Origin: Muraenolepis orangiensis
Lineage: Eukaryota; Chordata; Actinopteri; Gadiformes; Muraenolepididae
Direction: 5' to 3'
DNA length: 64,000 nt
NCBI GenBank assembly: GCA_027704905.1
Contig: JANIIK010000742.1
Coordinates: 62,001-126,000, forward strand
The notes beneath the pieces are model-generated. The model had not been told where the DNA came from. It saw only the letters and a program-made list of their open reading frames with translations, and ran no database searches. Position 1 is the stretch's first letter; the number at the start of each line of letters is the position of its first letter. Below, in pieces: positions 52,579-63,517 of the stretch. Both the position numbers and the translations under genes were made by a program.

Positions 52579-52746
52579 TGTCGCAATCGCTATTCTCCCT
52601 GCCTCCACCAGAGGGCAGCATCAGCCCGTGGTAATTCTCACCCTTCACCTGCAGCGCATCTCAATCAACTATTCTATTTAAGCCAACCTCCACACACTCA
52701 CTCTTCGCCAAATTGTTCCTGATTGTTCCTCACTCAATCCATGACA
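52579..52746 (+). mobile_element. solo LTR-like element, copy 3, internally deleted
   Basis: Starts TGTCGCAATCGC and ends CATGACA. Only the first 145 bases and the last 20 or so remain relative to copies 1 and 2; the tandem CTGTCCCCGACTACC region is gone. A CTCF consensus match is at 52605-52619. Confidence 0.7.
52605..52619 (+). promoter_or_regulatory. CTCF consensus match in LTR copy 3
   Basis: CCACCAGAGGGCAGC survives although most of the LTR is deleted. Confidence 0.5.
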
Positions 52747-52966
52747 TACATACATACATACATACATACATACATACATACATACATACATACATACATA
52801 CATACATACATACATACATACATACATACGTACATACGTACATACATACATACATACATACATACATACATACATACATACATACATACATACATACATA
52901 CATACGTACATACATACATACATACATACATACATACATACATACGTACATACGTACATACGTACA

Positions 52967-52997
<31 letters not shown>

Positions 52998-53005
52998 TAT
53001 ACATG
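52744..53005. repeat. TACA/TACG microsatellite
   Basis: Nearly pure (CATA)n with periodic CGTA variants. Confidence 0.96.
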
Positions 53006-53024
53006 CATACAATACTACTACCAA

Positions 53025-53470
53025 AAATACTACTTCAGGGGGATGTCCTGGTTTCTGCTCTTTGAAACATCGACAAGTATGTCTCAAAAAGACATTCAGT
53101 ATCTCTCAGGGAGATGTAGGAACTCTTGCAGGCTGAGTGGTGGGAACATATTTATCATGGTTGTCTATGTGTCAAAGGCCAAACTGACCTCACTAAAAGA
53201 TGTTGTATATTAAACATATTCTGTTAGCAGTAAACTATAGTGATTCAAATGATGTCCTCATTCAGCAGATGTGCAGCTGTGTCTCTTGAGGGACTAAATG
53301 CTAGTGTAAATGTAGGGCTGATGTTCTCATAAGAGTCTCTGGAGATTCCAGTCATAGCAGTATGTGTACATGTCCACAAGCCAAGTCAACGCTTCCCTCT
53401 AGTGTCAAACGAGAGTCATTACCATAACCAGTGATTCCATGAACTAAACTGTGCTCAGGTCCATCTTTAA
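53025..53470 (+). other. third relic C-gene 3' flank
   Basis: GATGTCCTGGTTTCTGC, CATTCAGTATCTCTCAGGG, GAGTCTCTGGAGATTCCAGT and TAGTGTCAAACGAGAGTCAT, in the order of the functional C flanks. It starts abruptly at the microsatellite, so its left part is lost. Confidence 0.7.
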
Positions 53471-53472
53471 TA

Positions 53473-53768
53473 ATAGCTTACAGCTTCAGGACTAGTCTGC
53501 TTGTCATTGGGTCAGCCTGGTAGCAGACAGAGGCTAGTGTTTAGTGTTGTTCCTCTTGGCATGCTTAGCTGCCAGGATGAGGGCTGTGAGGGTGGACCGA
53601 GGCTCGGCTCGGAATCCAAGATAGAGTCCAAGATAGAAGCTTTGTGATTATGAGGAGCCAAGTGGTGTTGTTGTGTTGAACTTTCTTGAAGGGGGTAAAC
53701 AGAGCAAAGTGTATTGTGGAGTGACCAGGCTGACAAGGCCCTCCACATGGGCTGGGGAGAGATGTCAG
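53473..53768. repeat. duplicated non-coding block, copy 2
   Basis: Nearly identical to 13691-13985. No coding assignment. Confidence 0.7.
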
Positions 53769-54415
53769 CTGTAGTTGAGGTAGTAGTTGTATGTTATATG
53801 TTGTAGTTGAGGTAGTCGTTGTATGTTATATGTGGTAATTGAGGTTGTAGCTGTACATAATATGTGGTATTTGAGGTAATAATTGTATATGTGGTAGTTG
53901 TGGTAGTAGCTGCATATAAAATGTGGTAGTTGAGTTAGAAGTAGTATATAATATGTGGTAGTTGAGTTAGTAGTAGTATATAATATGTGGTAGTTGAGTT
54001 AGTAGTAGTATATAATATGTGGTAGTTGAGTTAGTAGTAGCATATAATATGAGTTAGTTGAGTTAGTAGTAGTATATAATATGTGGTAGTTGAGTTAGTA
54101 GTAGTATATAACATGTGTTAGTTGAGTTAGTAGTAGTATATAATATGTGGTAGTTGAGTTAGTAGTAGTATATAACATGTGGTAGTTGATGTAGTAGTAG
54201 TATTTCATATGTTGTAGTTGAGGTAGTCGTTGTATGTTATATGTGGTAGTTGAGGTAGTAGTAGTATTTCATATGTTGTAGTTGAGGTAGTAGTTGTATA
54301 TAATATGTGGTAATTGAGGTTGTAGCTGTACATAATAGGTGGTATTTGAGGTAATAGTTGTATATGTGGTAGTTGAGGTCATAGTTCTATATGATATGTG
54401 GCAGTTGAATTAGTA
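53769..54415 (+). repeat. 32-bp-type array
   Basis: About 20 units. The centre (53930-54180) is regular, with mostly TGAGTTAG. Flanks are degenerate. Confidence 0.9.
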
Positions 54416-54419
54416 GTGT

Positions 54420-55384
54420 CTGTCCCCACTGTCACCACCTCAAACAGATCACAACATTCCCCAACCAGAAGCCGGTGATGAACAGAGAGGTCCTCCTACT
54501 CCTAAAGGCACGTGAGCTTTTAGGTCGGGCGATGCACTGGCCTACTGTTTAGCCAGGGCTAATCTGAAAAGGGCATCAAGCGGGCCAAGCTCAAACACAA
54601 GCGAAGGGTCGAAGACCACTTCAACAACTCCGATCCCCGACGCATGTGGCAGGGCATCCAGGCCATCACGGATTATAAACCCTCCAACAACTCCCCCCCA
54701 ACCACTGACTCATCCCTCCCTGACGAACTTAATCATTTTTTTGCTCGCTATGACCGGAACAACCCCGAACGGCCCACCAGGGCTCCTCTCCCCGTTGACC
54801 ACCAACCCCTCACCCTATCCCCCACAGACGTGCGTGCGGCACTGAGCAGAACAAATGCGCATAAGGCAGCTGGTCCTGATGGCATCCCCGGTGGCGTGCT
54901 CAGGAACTGCGCTGAGCAGCTGACCGAGGTCCTTACTGACATTTTCAACTTGTCACTAGCTCAGGCAGTTGTCCCTGTGTGCTTTAAAACCACCTCCATT
55001 GTGCCAGTGCCAAAACACTCTTCTGCAGCGAGCCTCAACGACTTCTGCCCTGTTGCACTCACCCCCATCGTCATGAAGTGCTTGGAGAGGCTGGTCCTGG
55101 CTCACCTCAAATCTGGCCTGTCAACCTCACTGGATAAACACCAATTTGCCTACCGTGAGAACAGGAGCACGGAGGACACCATTTCCTCAGCTCTTCACTC
55201 CGCTCTCTGCCACCTGGATGAGAGCAACACCCACGTGAGAATGCTGTTCATAGACTTCAGCTCAGCATTTAACACCATCACCCCCTTCAAACTCATCTTC
55301 AAACTGGGTGACCTCATGAAAACCAAGAACCTTGACATCAACCCCTCAGTTTGTAACTGGTTATTAGACTTCCTAACCAACTGA
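54420..55384 (+). pseudogene. CR1/L2-group LINE ORF remnant, copy B
   Basis: An open frame from 54644 reads MWQGIQAITDYKPSNNS, LPDELNHFFARYDRNN, DVRAALSRTNAHKAAGPDGI, VMKCLERLVLAHLKSGLSTS, HQFAYRENRSTEDTISSALH and RMLFIDFSSAFNTI, ending NWLLDFLTN with TGA. It stops before the catalytic FADD block, and the upstream part (54420-54640) is frameshifted. It lacks the TGA seen in copy A. Truncated, so not a working reverse transcriptase. Confidence 0.85.
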
Positions 55385-55424
55385 CCCCAGTCAGTCAGGT
55401 TAGACCATCTCACCTCCTCCACCC

Positions 55425-55998
55425 TCACCCTAAACACCTCACCCTAAACACCTCACCCTAAACACCTCACCCTAAACACCTCACCCTAAACACCTCACCC
55501 TACACCGGCCCCCCCTGCTGCCACACCTCTGTTGTGCCCCCCCCCCTGCTGCTGCACCTCTGCTGTGCCCCCCCCCTCTGCTGTGCCCCCCCCCTCTGCT
55601 GTCCCCCCCCCCTGCTGCCCCCGCCACTGCTGCCCCCCCCTCTGCTGCCCCCCCCCTCTGCTTTCCTCCCCCTCTGCTGTCCCCCCCCTGCAGCAGCCCC
55701 CCCTCTACTCCCCCCCCTGCTTCCCTCCCCCACTGCTGCACCCCCCCCGCTGCTGCCCCCCCTCTGCTTTCCTCCCCCTCTGCTGTCCCCCCCCCGCTGC
55801 TGCACCTCTGCCGCCCCCCCCCCACTGCTGCCCCCCCTCTACTCCCCCCCCCTGCTTCCCTCCCCCTCTGCTGCCCCCCCCCCCTCTGCTGCACCCCCCC
55901 ACTGCTGCCCCCCCCTCTGCTGCACCCCCCCTCTGCTTCCCCCCCCTGCTCCCCCCCCCCCCCTCTGCTGCCCCCCCCCCCTGCCCCCCCCCCTCTAC
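55425..55998 (+). repeat. CACCTCACCCTAAA repeat and long C-rich CTG tract, copy B
   Basis: 14-bp units (55425-55503), then about 490 bp of CCCCCCCTCTGCTG-type repeats. Copy A has only about 95 bp of the latter, so this tract expanded after duplication. Gly/Ser-rich minus-strand and Pro-rich plus-strand frames are artefacts. Confidence 0.93.
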
Positions 55999-56595
55999 TC
56001 AACACCTATAATAATCACCACCAATGTCTTTGACTAACTGTAAAAAAGAAGAAAGAAAAAACAAACTGTAAAAACAAACTGTAACCGTAACAATGGAAGT
56101 CAGGTGATCATCCTACACAATACTCATGTAGGGGCCATAGCCATCCCGTGGAATCCCACGGGCAATGCGCTAGTATTTATTACTAAGATACCTGTTTACT
56201 GTACCTGCCATATAGATTTAAATCTCAACTGTTGATAGAACTGCTCCTACCCCTGTGTATACATTTATATATACCATACATTTATATATGCTCACTTGTA
56301 TATTCATTTACATTTATATATTTGTATCCTGCTTTCAATAAGGGCATACCCCTGATCACTACCTGTTAAATACTCACTTAGCTGTATATACATATACCTT
56401 ATTATATTATTGTGCTGCTCATATCCCATTTAATACCTAGACTGTCTTTAAACCAGTACATTAAACTGTAAATGATATTATATCACCAGCCACTTTACTG
56501 CTACATGTGCCCTCTGGTTAGATGCTCCATTATTATCACTGTACTGTACTGTGCTGTGAAATGACATTACATTAGAATCTAATCTAATCTAATCT
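55999..56595 (+). mobile_element. LINE 3' part with TCTAA tail, copy B
   Basis: Matches 17200-18043 without the insertion at 17279-17527. Ends ACTGTACTGTGCTGTGAAATG and (AATCT)n, directly against the next 32-bp array. Confidence 0.6.
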
Positions 56596-57838
56596 AGTTG
56601 TATATAATATGTGGTAGTTGAGTTAGTAGTAGTATATAATATGTGGTAGTTGAGGTAGTAGTAGTATATAATATGTGGTAGTTGAGGTAGTAGTAGTATA
56701 TAATATGTGGTAGTTGAGGTAGTAGTAGTATATAATATGTGGTAGTTGAGGTAGTAGTAGTATATAACATGTGGTAGTTGAGTTAGTAGTAGTATATAAC
56801 ATGTGGTAGTTGAGTTAGTAGTAGTATATAACATGTGATAGTTGAGGTAGTAGTAGTATATAACATGTGGTAGTTGAGTTAGTAGTAGTATATAACATGT
56901 GGTAGTTGAGGTAGTAGTAGTATATACTATGTGGTAGTTGAGGTAGTAGTAGTATATAATATGTGGTAGTTGAGGTCGTAGTAGTATATAACATGTGGTA
57001 GTTGAGGTAGTAGCAGTATATAACATGTGGTAGTTGAGGTAGTAGTAGTATATACTATGTGGTAGTTGAGTTAGTAGTATATAACATGTGGTAGTTGAGG
57101 TAGTAGTAGTATATAACATGTGGTAGTTGAGGTAGTATTAGTATATTACATGTGGTAGTTGAGGTAGTAGTAGTATATACTATGTGGTAGTTGAGTTAGT
57201 AGTATATAACATGTGGTAGTTGAGGTAGTAGTAGTATATAACATGTGGTAGTTGAGTTAGTAGTAGTATATACTATGTGGTAGTTGAGGTAGTAGTAGTA
57301 TATACTATGTGGTAGTTGAGGTAGTAGTAGTATATAACATGTGGTAGTTGAGGTAGTAGTAGTATATAACATGTGGTAGTTGAGGTAGTAGTAGTATATA
57401 ACATGTGGTAGTTGAGGTAGTAGTATTATATAACATGTGGTAGTTGAGGTAGTAGTATTATATAACATGTGGTAGTTGAGGTAGTAGTAGTATATAACAT
57501 GTGGTAGTTGAGGTAGTAGTTGTATATAATATGTGGTAGTTGAGGTAGTAGTAGTATATAACATGTGGTAGTTGAGGTAGTAGTAGTATATAACATGTGG
57601 TAGTTGAGGTAGTAGTAGTATATAACATGTGGTAGTTGAGGTAGTAGTAGTATATAACATGTGGTAGTTGAGGTAGTAGTAGTATATAACATGTGGTAGT
57701 TGAGATAGTAGTAGTATATAACATGTGGTAGTTGAGTTAGTAGTAGTATATAACATGTGGTAGTTGAGGTAGTAGTAGTATATAACATGTGGTAGTTGAG
57801 GTAGTAGTAGTATATAACATGTGGTAGTTGAGGTAGTA
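56596..57838 (+). repeat. 32-bp array 3' of V4
   Basis: About 39 regular units; most carry TGAGGTAG. Two shortened units (GAGTTAGTAGTATATAACAT) are at 57067-57085 and 57191-57210. Same right boundary as the other V-flanking arrays. Confidence 0.95.
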
Positions 57839-58003
57839 TCTGTATATTCCATAGTGTAGAGCAGTATAAAGCTGGTTCTTGGTTGAGGCCCCTGGTTAGA
57901 GCAGCTCTGTGCTCAGTGCTCTGTGTCAGAGTCTCTTCCCCCTCAGCAGCTGCAGCAGGTTCCTGCTGTAACGACTCAGTGACTACACAGTCTGACTGAG
58001 GGA

Positions 58004-58031
58004 GGTTTATGTACGGCTCTCAATCACTGTG
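58004..58031 (-). promoter_or_regulatory. V4 12-RSS
   Basis: Heptamer CACAGTG (58031-58025), 12-bp spacer, nonamer ACATAAACC (58012-58004). Confidence 0.96.
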
Positions 58032-58488
58032 TGAACACATAAACACTACAGTGACTCTGACAGTGATAAACTGCTGCGTCTTCAGGCTGGGCTCCGGCGA
58101 TGGTCAGTGAGAAGTCAGTTCTGCCTCCACTGCCACTAAACCGAGCTGGTGTTGGTGATACTAGTTGGTTTGTATATTTCATGATGAGCTTGGGGGCTTC
58201 TCCGGGTTTCTGTTGGTACCAGAATATGTGATCACCATTGAAAACCGCTTGGTTGGTTTTACAGGTCAGTGTGACTCTGGATCCTGCAGTAACAGACTCT
58301 ACTGGTGGCTGGGTCACAGTCACCTGACTGCTGGTTCCTATAGAAAACAAACAAACATAACATGGAGTCATCCAACAGAAAACACAAGCAAACACAGACG
58401 GGTGGTCCACATGTGGATGGAGAGGAATGAACCCACCTGTTAAGGATCCACAGACCACTGTCCAGAAAAGGATGGTGAGGTGGTTCAT
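58032..58488 (-). CDS. IgL V segment 4 (germline, kappa-like)
   Basis: Leader exon 58488-58437, 99-bp intron, V exon 2 at 58337-58032 (306 bp, the shortest). Features: QVTVTQPPVESVTAGSRVTL, TCKTNQAVFNGDHIFWYQQK, KYTNQLVSPTPARFSGSGGR and DAAVYHCQS. The germline CDR3 end is HCSVYVF, which adds an unusual Cys next to the RSS. Framework is closest to V1. Open and apparently functional. Confidence 0.95.
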
Positions 58489-58552
58489 GGTTGCCACGGT
58501 TTCTGGGGGGTTGAGTGACAGCTCAGAGTCCTGCAGTGTTGAACTGAGAGGA

Positions 58553-58597
58553 CTTTTAAACCCTCTCAGAAGCCCAGTTTCAGCTCAGCATGCAAAG
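58553..58597 (-). promoter_or_regulatory. V4 promoter
   Basis: Octamer-like CTTTGCAT (58597-58590) and TATA-like TTTAAAAG (58560-58553). Confidence 0.75.
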
Positions 58598-58618
58598 CTT
58601 CCTCTGTATGGAAATGAC

Positions 58619-58851
58619 CTGTTTCCACTCATCACACTGGGGGTGAGAGTGAACCACCTGTTTCCACTCATCACACTGGGGGTGAGAGTGAACCACCTGT
58701 TTCCACTCATCACACTGGGGGTGAGAGTGAACCACCTGTTTCCACTCATCACACTGAGGGTGAGAGTGAACCACCTGTTTCCACTCATCTCACTGGGGGT
58801 GAGAGTCAACCACCTGTTTCCACTCATCTCACTGGGGGTTAGGGTGAATGC
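58619..58851 (+). repeat. 39-bp E-box minisatellite upstream of V4, 6 copies
   Basis: Six 39-bp units with CACCTG at junctions, the shortest of the four arrays. Confidence 0.95.
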
Positions 58852-59320
58852 ATACATTCTGGGAGGACCTCTGTATCTCTTCTACATTCACACTTTATGG
58901 AATACGATGTGGATTTAGCTGCAAACAATCAGAATTCATCATCCGTGACTTTTTTCCGATTCATGTTTTTCTTGGTTTGTTTGACATTCTTAAATGTTCT
59001 ACTTCTTTAAAAAAATACAAATGTGCTAGTTTCTTTAAAAAACATAATAATGTATAGTAGTATTATCTTTGTAATTAATTTATCTATATTTCACTTTCAT
59101 CTTAATTAAGTTAGGTGAGTGCACTTGAGATAATGGGATAATCAAATGTCTTTCAAATATTTTTAGAATAATACATGCAGAATAAATACAATCCATACCT
59201 TCAAACACTTAGTAAAAGTAACTAACCAGGGCTTGAGTTGATCAAATGTGAATTCCTTCATAGTTTCCTGTGATAAGTTAGTGTCTATGTGTCAGTGAGA
59301 TGTGTCTTCAATGGGAGGGA
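58852..59320. other. V4-J4 spacer
   Basis: AT-rich conserved spacer, closest to cassette 2. No other feature. Confidence 0.7.
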
Positions 59321-59359
59321 GGTTTTTGTACAGACTCTTATTGAGGATGTATCACTGTG
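59321..59359 (+). promoter_or_regulatory. J4 23-RSS
   Basis: Nonamer GGTTTTTGT (59321-59329), 23-bp spacer, heptamer CACTGTG (59353-59359). Confidence 0.96.
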
Positions 59360-59397
59360 GTACACTTTTGGTGGAGGCACCAAACTCACCGTTGACT
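59360..59397 (+). CDS. IgL J segment 4
   Basis: 38 bp reading YTFGGGTKLTVD with a GTAAGT donor. Identical to the other J segments. Confidence 0.95.
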
Positions 59398-59949
59398 GTA
59401 AGTACAAGGACACTTTTCTTTATCTGACATAACTCCCTAAACATTACCTTTATATCGAAATAGAACTAAAGAATTGATTATTTTAATTTATATTCTAAAA
59501 TATTATATTATAATCTTTTAAACTTCTAAATGTTTGGTTGTTAAGGGCAGTAGACACATATTATTGATTGGAGTTCAGTCACTTAATGTTATTACTTACA
59601 TTGTTTTTGTAATGATTTAATTATGATGAACATTCATCATTTATTAAGCATATCATTGATTTACTTTGTATTTCATGAAATGGGCTAACAAGTATCCTTC
59701 AAGTTCAGTTTAGACTTCTTAAAAGTCGTAATTGAATGAATAGAACATTTAATTAGCAAATGTATTTTTGTGCTGAAAAGTTCCCATTAAATTATTCTGT
59801 AGTGTTTTGGCCGAACGTTGAATTAAATATAAGAAAAGGGAAGTGAGAAACTAATCTGAAGAAGTTCTGCCACCTGACAGCTGTAGAAACATTCAAATGT
59901 GTCTCATGTATTCAATTATATTAATGTGGAAATTTATATAAATTAAATT

Positions 59950-60139
59950 GGTGACAGGATAGCTCTGTCTTTTGGGACTTGGGAACCGGAAGGTCCCAGG
60001 TTCAAGTCCCCGAAACACCTGGTCACTGTCGAGGTGCCCTTGAGCAAGACCACAGCTTCTAATACTAGGATGGGTTAAATGAACACATTTCACTGTGTGT
60101 GTACATGTATGAGACCAATAAAGAGGATTTAAGATTTAG
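59950..60139 (+). mobile_element. tRNA-derived SINE in J4-C4 intron
   Basis: Paralogue of the other intronic SINEs. The stretch before the B box reads GGTCCCAGGTTCAAG, one change from the CCCCGG of the other copies. Confidence 0.75.
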
Positions 60140-60354
60140 AAATAAATATATGAATGAAAAATGATAAATGATACCATGACACATTTAAATGTTTGAAACA
60201 TTTAAATGTGTCATGGTTTCATTTATATTCATTTCCACATTTCAATCAACAATTCCAACAGTTGATGAATCTTCCAGTCCTCTGTGCTCCCTATGAGCGG
60301 CCATGTTAAGGGAGCCAGTTGTCCACTTGTCTCCTCTCTCTCTCTCTCTTCCAG

Positions 60355-60677
60355 TGGGAGTGGTTCAGCCCACGCTGAGCCTCCTTCCTCCCTCCAGAGT
60401 GGAGCTGGAGCAGGGCAGGGCTACAGTGCTGTGTTTGGCCACTGGGGGCTTCCCCTCAGACTGGAAGCTTGGCTGGAAGGTGGGTTGCAGCAGCATGTCT
60501 GCCGGGGTGTCGGATAGCCCGGGGGTCCTGGGGAAAGATGGCACCTACAGCCGGAGCAGCGCCCTGACCCTCCCTGCGGACCAGTGGAAGAAGGCGGGCT
60601 CAGTGAGCTGTGAGGCCAGTAGGAGCGGCCAGACGCCTGTCACTCAAACCCTGAATCCTGACCAGTGTTCAGAGTAG
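60355..60677 (+). CDS. IgL constant exon C4 (kappa-like)
   Basis: A 323-bp exon after the CTCTCTTCCAG acceptor, from LGVVQPTLSLLPPS to NPDQCSE with a stop at 60675-60677. Core cysteines, WKVG and the C-terminal Cys are present. Reads WKVGCSSMSAG, sharing the extra Cys with C2 and the Met with C3. Intact. Confidence 0.96.
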
Positions 60678-60862
60678 AGAGGCTCCAGCATGGAAGTAGT
60701 GTAGAATACAAATCTCCTCTGACACGTCTGCTTTCTATCTCTCTGTCTAAGGTAGCTGCAGCTTTTGATGACCTCCATCAATATCACATGTCTTTGAGCC
60801 ATTAGCATTACGCTTCATGGTCTGTTACCCCTTTGCTTGAGTTTGTCACATGTTGAACATTT

Positions 60863-60868
60863 AATAAA
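60863..60868 (+). terminator. C4 poly(A) signal
   Basis: AATAAA at the conserved position. Confidence 0.8.
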
Positions 60869-61197
60869 GATGTAAAAAAAACAATGATTTATTGTCATCA
60901 TTTCTGATGGTATATCTTCTGTCCATGCTCTAACAAGTATAACACCTCTTCTATTTCTTCATTAAATATTTGACCAGCCGTTTGAATGAAGGGTAAAGCT
61001 GTGGTTTGTCTCATCTCTGAATGACCAAAGTGTTGCTTGTGTGGCTCTTCTTGGAAGGTGTGTTCACTGGATCCAGTGGACCAGTGTCAGTCATAGAGAC
61101 ACTGCTGCTGAAATGACCCATGTGTTTCAGACTGACTTCATGTCACTTCATCAAACAGTAGTTCAGGGTGTCCAGGTTTCTGCACATGTAACAGACG

Positions 61198-61212
61198 CCA
61201 GCAGGTGGCGCT
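61198..61212 (+). promoter_or_regulatory. CTCF-like site 3' of C4
   Basis: CCAGCAGGTGGCGCT, full consensus match. Confidence 0.62.
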
Positions 61213-61691
61213 GTGCAGTGGTAAACCTCACTCCCCCACACCTAAATAGACGTTCTAGAGATGAAGCTAGGGCCTGTGGGTTTGAGCTCTCACGTTAGAA
61301 CGTGGCCTCTCGTGCCGGAGGTGGTCAGTTCCAGTAATAGTAACAGTAACAGTCAGTGGTCAGTGCTGGACACTGACTGTTACACACATACCAACTTAGA
61401 AACGTGTAGAAGTACGTCTGGAGAGACATTCAGTATCTCTCACGGAGACAGAGGATCCCTAGCATGCTGAGTGGTGGAAACAGTTCCATATTAATCATGG
61501 TTGAGTTTATTAGTCAAAGACCAAACCGACATCATCTCTTAAAGATGTGGTTCACTAACCGTATTCTGTGAGCAGTGAACCGTAGCTATTCAAATGATCT
61601 CCAGTTTTAGCTGACGCCCACCTGGGTCTCTAGAGGGACAGAAAGTCAGTGGAGGTTTTCAGAAGAGTCTCTGGAGATTTCAGGGAAAGTA

Positions 61692-61791
<100 letters not shown>

Positions 61792-61884
61792 TTCTACATT
61801 CCGGCTCAGTGGTGCCCTCTTGTGTCAAACCATTGTTTTATTACAAGCCATTGCTACAAAGACTGAATCCAAAACTGTTAGTCA

Positions 61885-62155
61885 ATGATGTAGTAGTTGT
61901 ATATAATATGTTGTAGTTGAGGCAGTAGTTGTATGTAATATGTGGTAGTTGAGGTAGTAGTTGTATGTAATATGTGGTAGTTGAGGTAGTAGTTGTATAT
62001 AATATGTGACAGTTGAGGTAGTAGTTCTATGTAATATGTGGTAGTTGAGGTAGTAGTTGTATATAATATGTTGTAGTTGAGGTAGTAGTAGTATATAATA
62101 TGTGGTAGTTGAGGTAGTTGTATAGTTTTATATAATATGTTGTAGTTGATGTAGT
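61885..62155 (+). repeat. 32-bp-type array after C4
   Basis: About eight units, including a second TGAGGTAGTTGTATAGTTTT near 62110. Paralogous to 26094-26392. Confidence 0.88.
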
Positions 62156-62160
62156 ATCTG

Positions 62161-62644
62161 TGTAACGGTCTGAAAGACATGTATGTTTAAATATTAATTT
62201 CTGTGTTTGCTTATCTGTTCACATTATTGTATTTTATAAAGTTAGAAAATGATTGTTCAATAATATAACGTTAATAATCTCTAGGGAACTGAAAGTTGAT
62301 ATATGTTCATTTAATACAAATGAAGTCACATGACCCCAGTTGGGTCAAAGGTGTTGCATTGTGGGTCAGAAGCAACATGGTGGCGGAGGAGAGTGCGCGT
62401 TTAATGTCCGCCGTCAAATAGACTACATAAGGTTAAGAGGCGCACACGGTAAATGTGGTTAATTTGTTATTAATCTGTTAATATTGAAGACTGATTTTGC
62501 CTCGTGTAAACTTTGAATGAATATGTTGTTTACTTTTGTAGTTTACACGGTGTCTTCGGAGAGAGAGAGAGAGGAGGAGAGAAATAAACCTTGGAAGACA
62601 TCAGTATGTTTGGTGGCCTAACTCATTGGACCGGTGTAGCTACA
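62161..62644 (+). mobile_element. solo LTR, 484 bp (TGTAACGG family), second copy
   Basis: Paralogous to 26398-26881 with the same flanks (TATCTG and GTCTG), so it was copied with the cassette rather than inserted separately. Confidence 0.85.
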
Positions 62645-62775
62645 GTCTGTATGTTATATGTGGTAGTTGTGTTAGATGTGTGTAAGATGTGGTAGTTGAG
62701 GTAGTAGTTTTATATATGTGTGGTAGTTGAGGTAGTAGTTTTATATATGTGTGGTAGTTGTATATAATATGTTGA
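62645..62775 (+). repeat. short 32-bp-type array
   Basis: Paralogue of 26882-27010. Confidence 0.8.
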
Positions 62776-62807
62776 CTCTTTATCCTGACTTCTCTCCCCT
62801 CCCTCTG

Positions 62808-63125
62808 ACCTTTCTCCCTTTCTCCCTTCTCTCCCTTCTCTCCCTTCTCTCCCTTCTCTCCTTCTCTCTCTTCTCTCTCTTCTCTTCCTTCTCTCCTTCT
62901 CTCTCTTCTCTCTCTTCTCTCCCTTCTCTCTCTTCTCTCTCTTCTCTCTCTTCTCTCCCTTCTCTCTCTTCTCTCTCTTCTCTCTCTTCTCTCCCTTCTC
63001 TCCCTTCTCTCTCTTCTCTCCATTCTCTCCCTTCTCTCCCTTCTCTCCCTTCTCTCCCTTCTCTCTCATCTCTCCTTCTCTCCCTTCTCTCCCTTCTCTC
63101 CCTTCTCTCCCTTCTCTCCCCCCTC
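62808..63125. repeat. TTCTCCC/TTCTCTC microsatellite
   Basis: Paralogue of 27040-27440. Arg/Glu-rich minus-strand frames are artefacts. Confidence 0.95.
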
Positions 63126-63517
63126 TGTACCCTCCCTCCCACCTTTCCTCCCTGTCCCAAATAGACCTGGTCTTTAACCCCCCCCCCCCACACACACACA
63201 CACACATCCAGCACCAGTCACTTTATCTATTCATCTCTGCTGCTGTTGTAAATATAATTTAATCAACATTCTGCATTAAAGGATACTTGCACTAAATGTC
63301 AACTTCATGTTCTGCTGATTGTGTTTTGGTGAATATATTATTACTAACTTTGTGTACCCCCTTTTTTGCCCTTTGTTTAGTCTTGTTGTTTATGTATATT
63401 GCTCACTGTTGGACTGTGAGAAACTGAATCAGATTTCTATATGTATAACACATGTGGACATTGGACAATAACATTGACTTTGACTTAGACTTTGACTTTG
63501 TTGTGGTTGAGGTAGTC
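63126..63517. other. non-coding block shared after cassettes 2-4
   Basis: Matches 27440-27745 and 46360-46800. A poly-C/CA tract is at 63179-63208. Confidence 0.6.

Larger units (their letters stand above)
60678..61690 (+). other. C4 3' UTR and 3' flank
   Basis: Conserved flank as in cassettes 2 and 3. No gene. Confidence 0.75.

Noticed and set aside
52678..53136. Met/Tyr/Val/Cys or His/Thr/Tyr/Ile repeat proteins in TACA tracts
   Set aside because: Artefacts of a 4-bp microsatellite.
55481..56037. Gly/Ser-rich or Pro-rich proteins
   Set aside because: Artefacts of the C-rich CTG tract.
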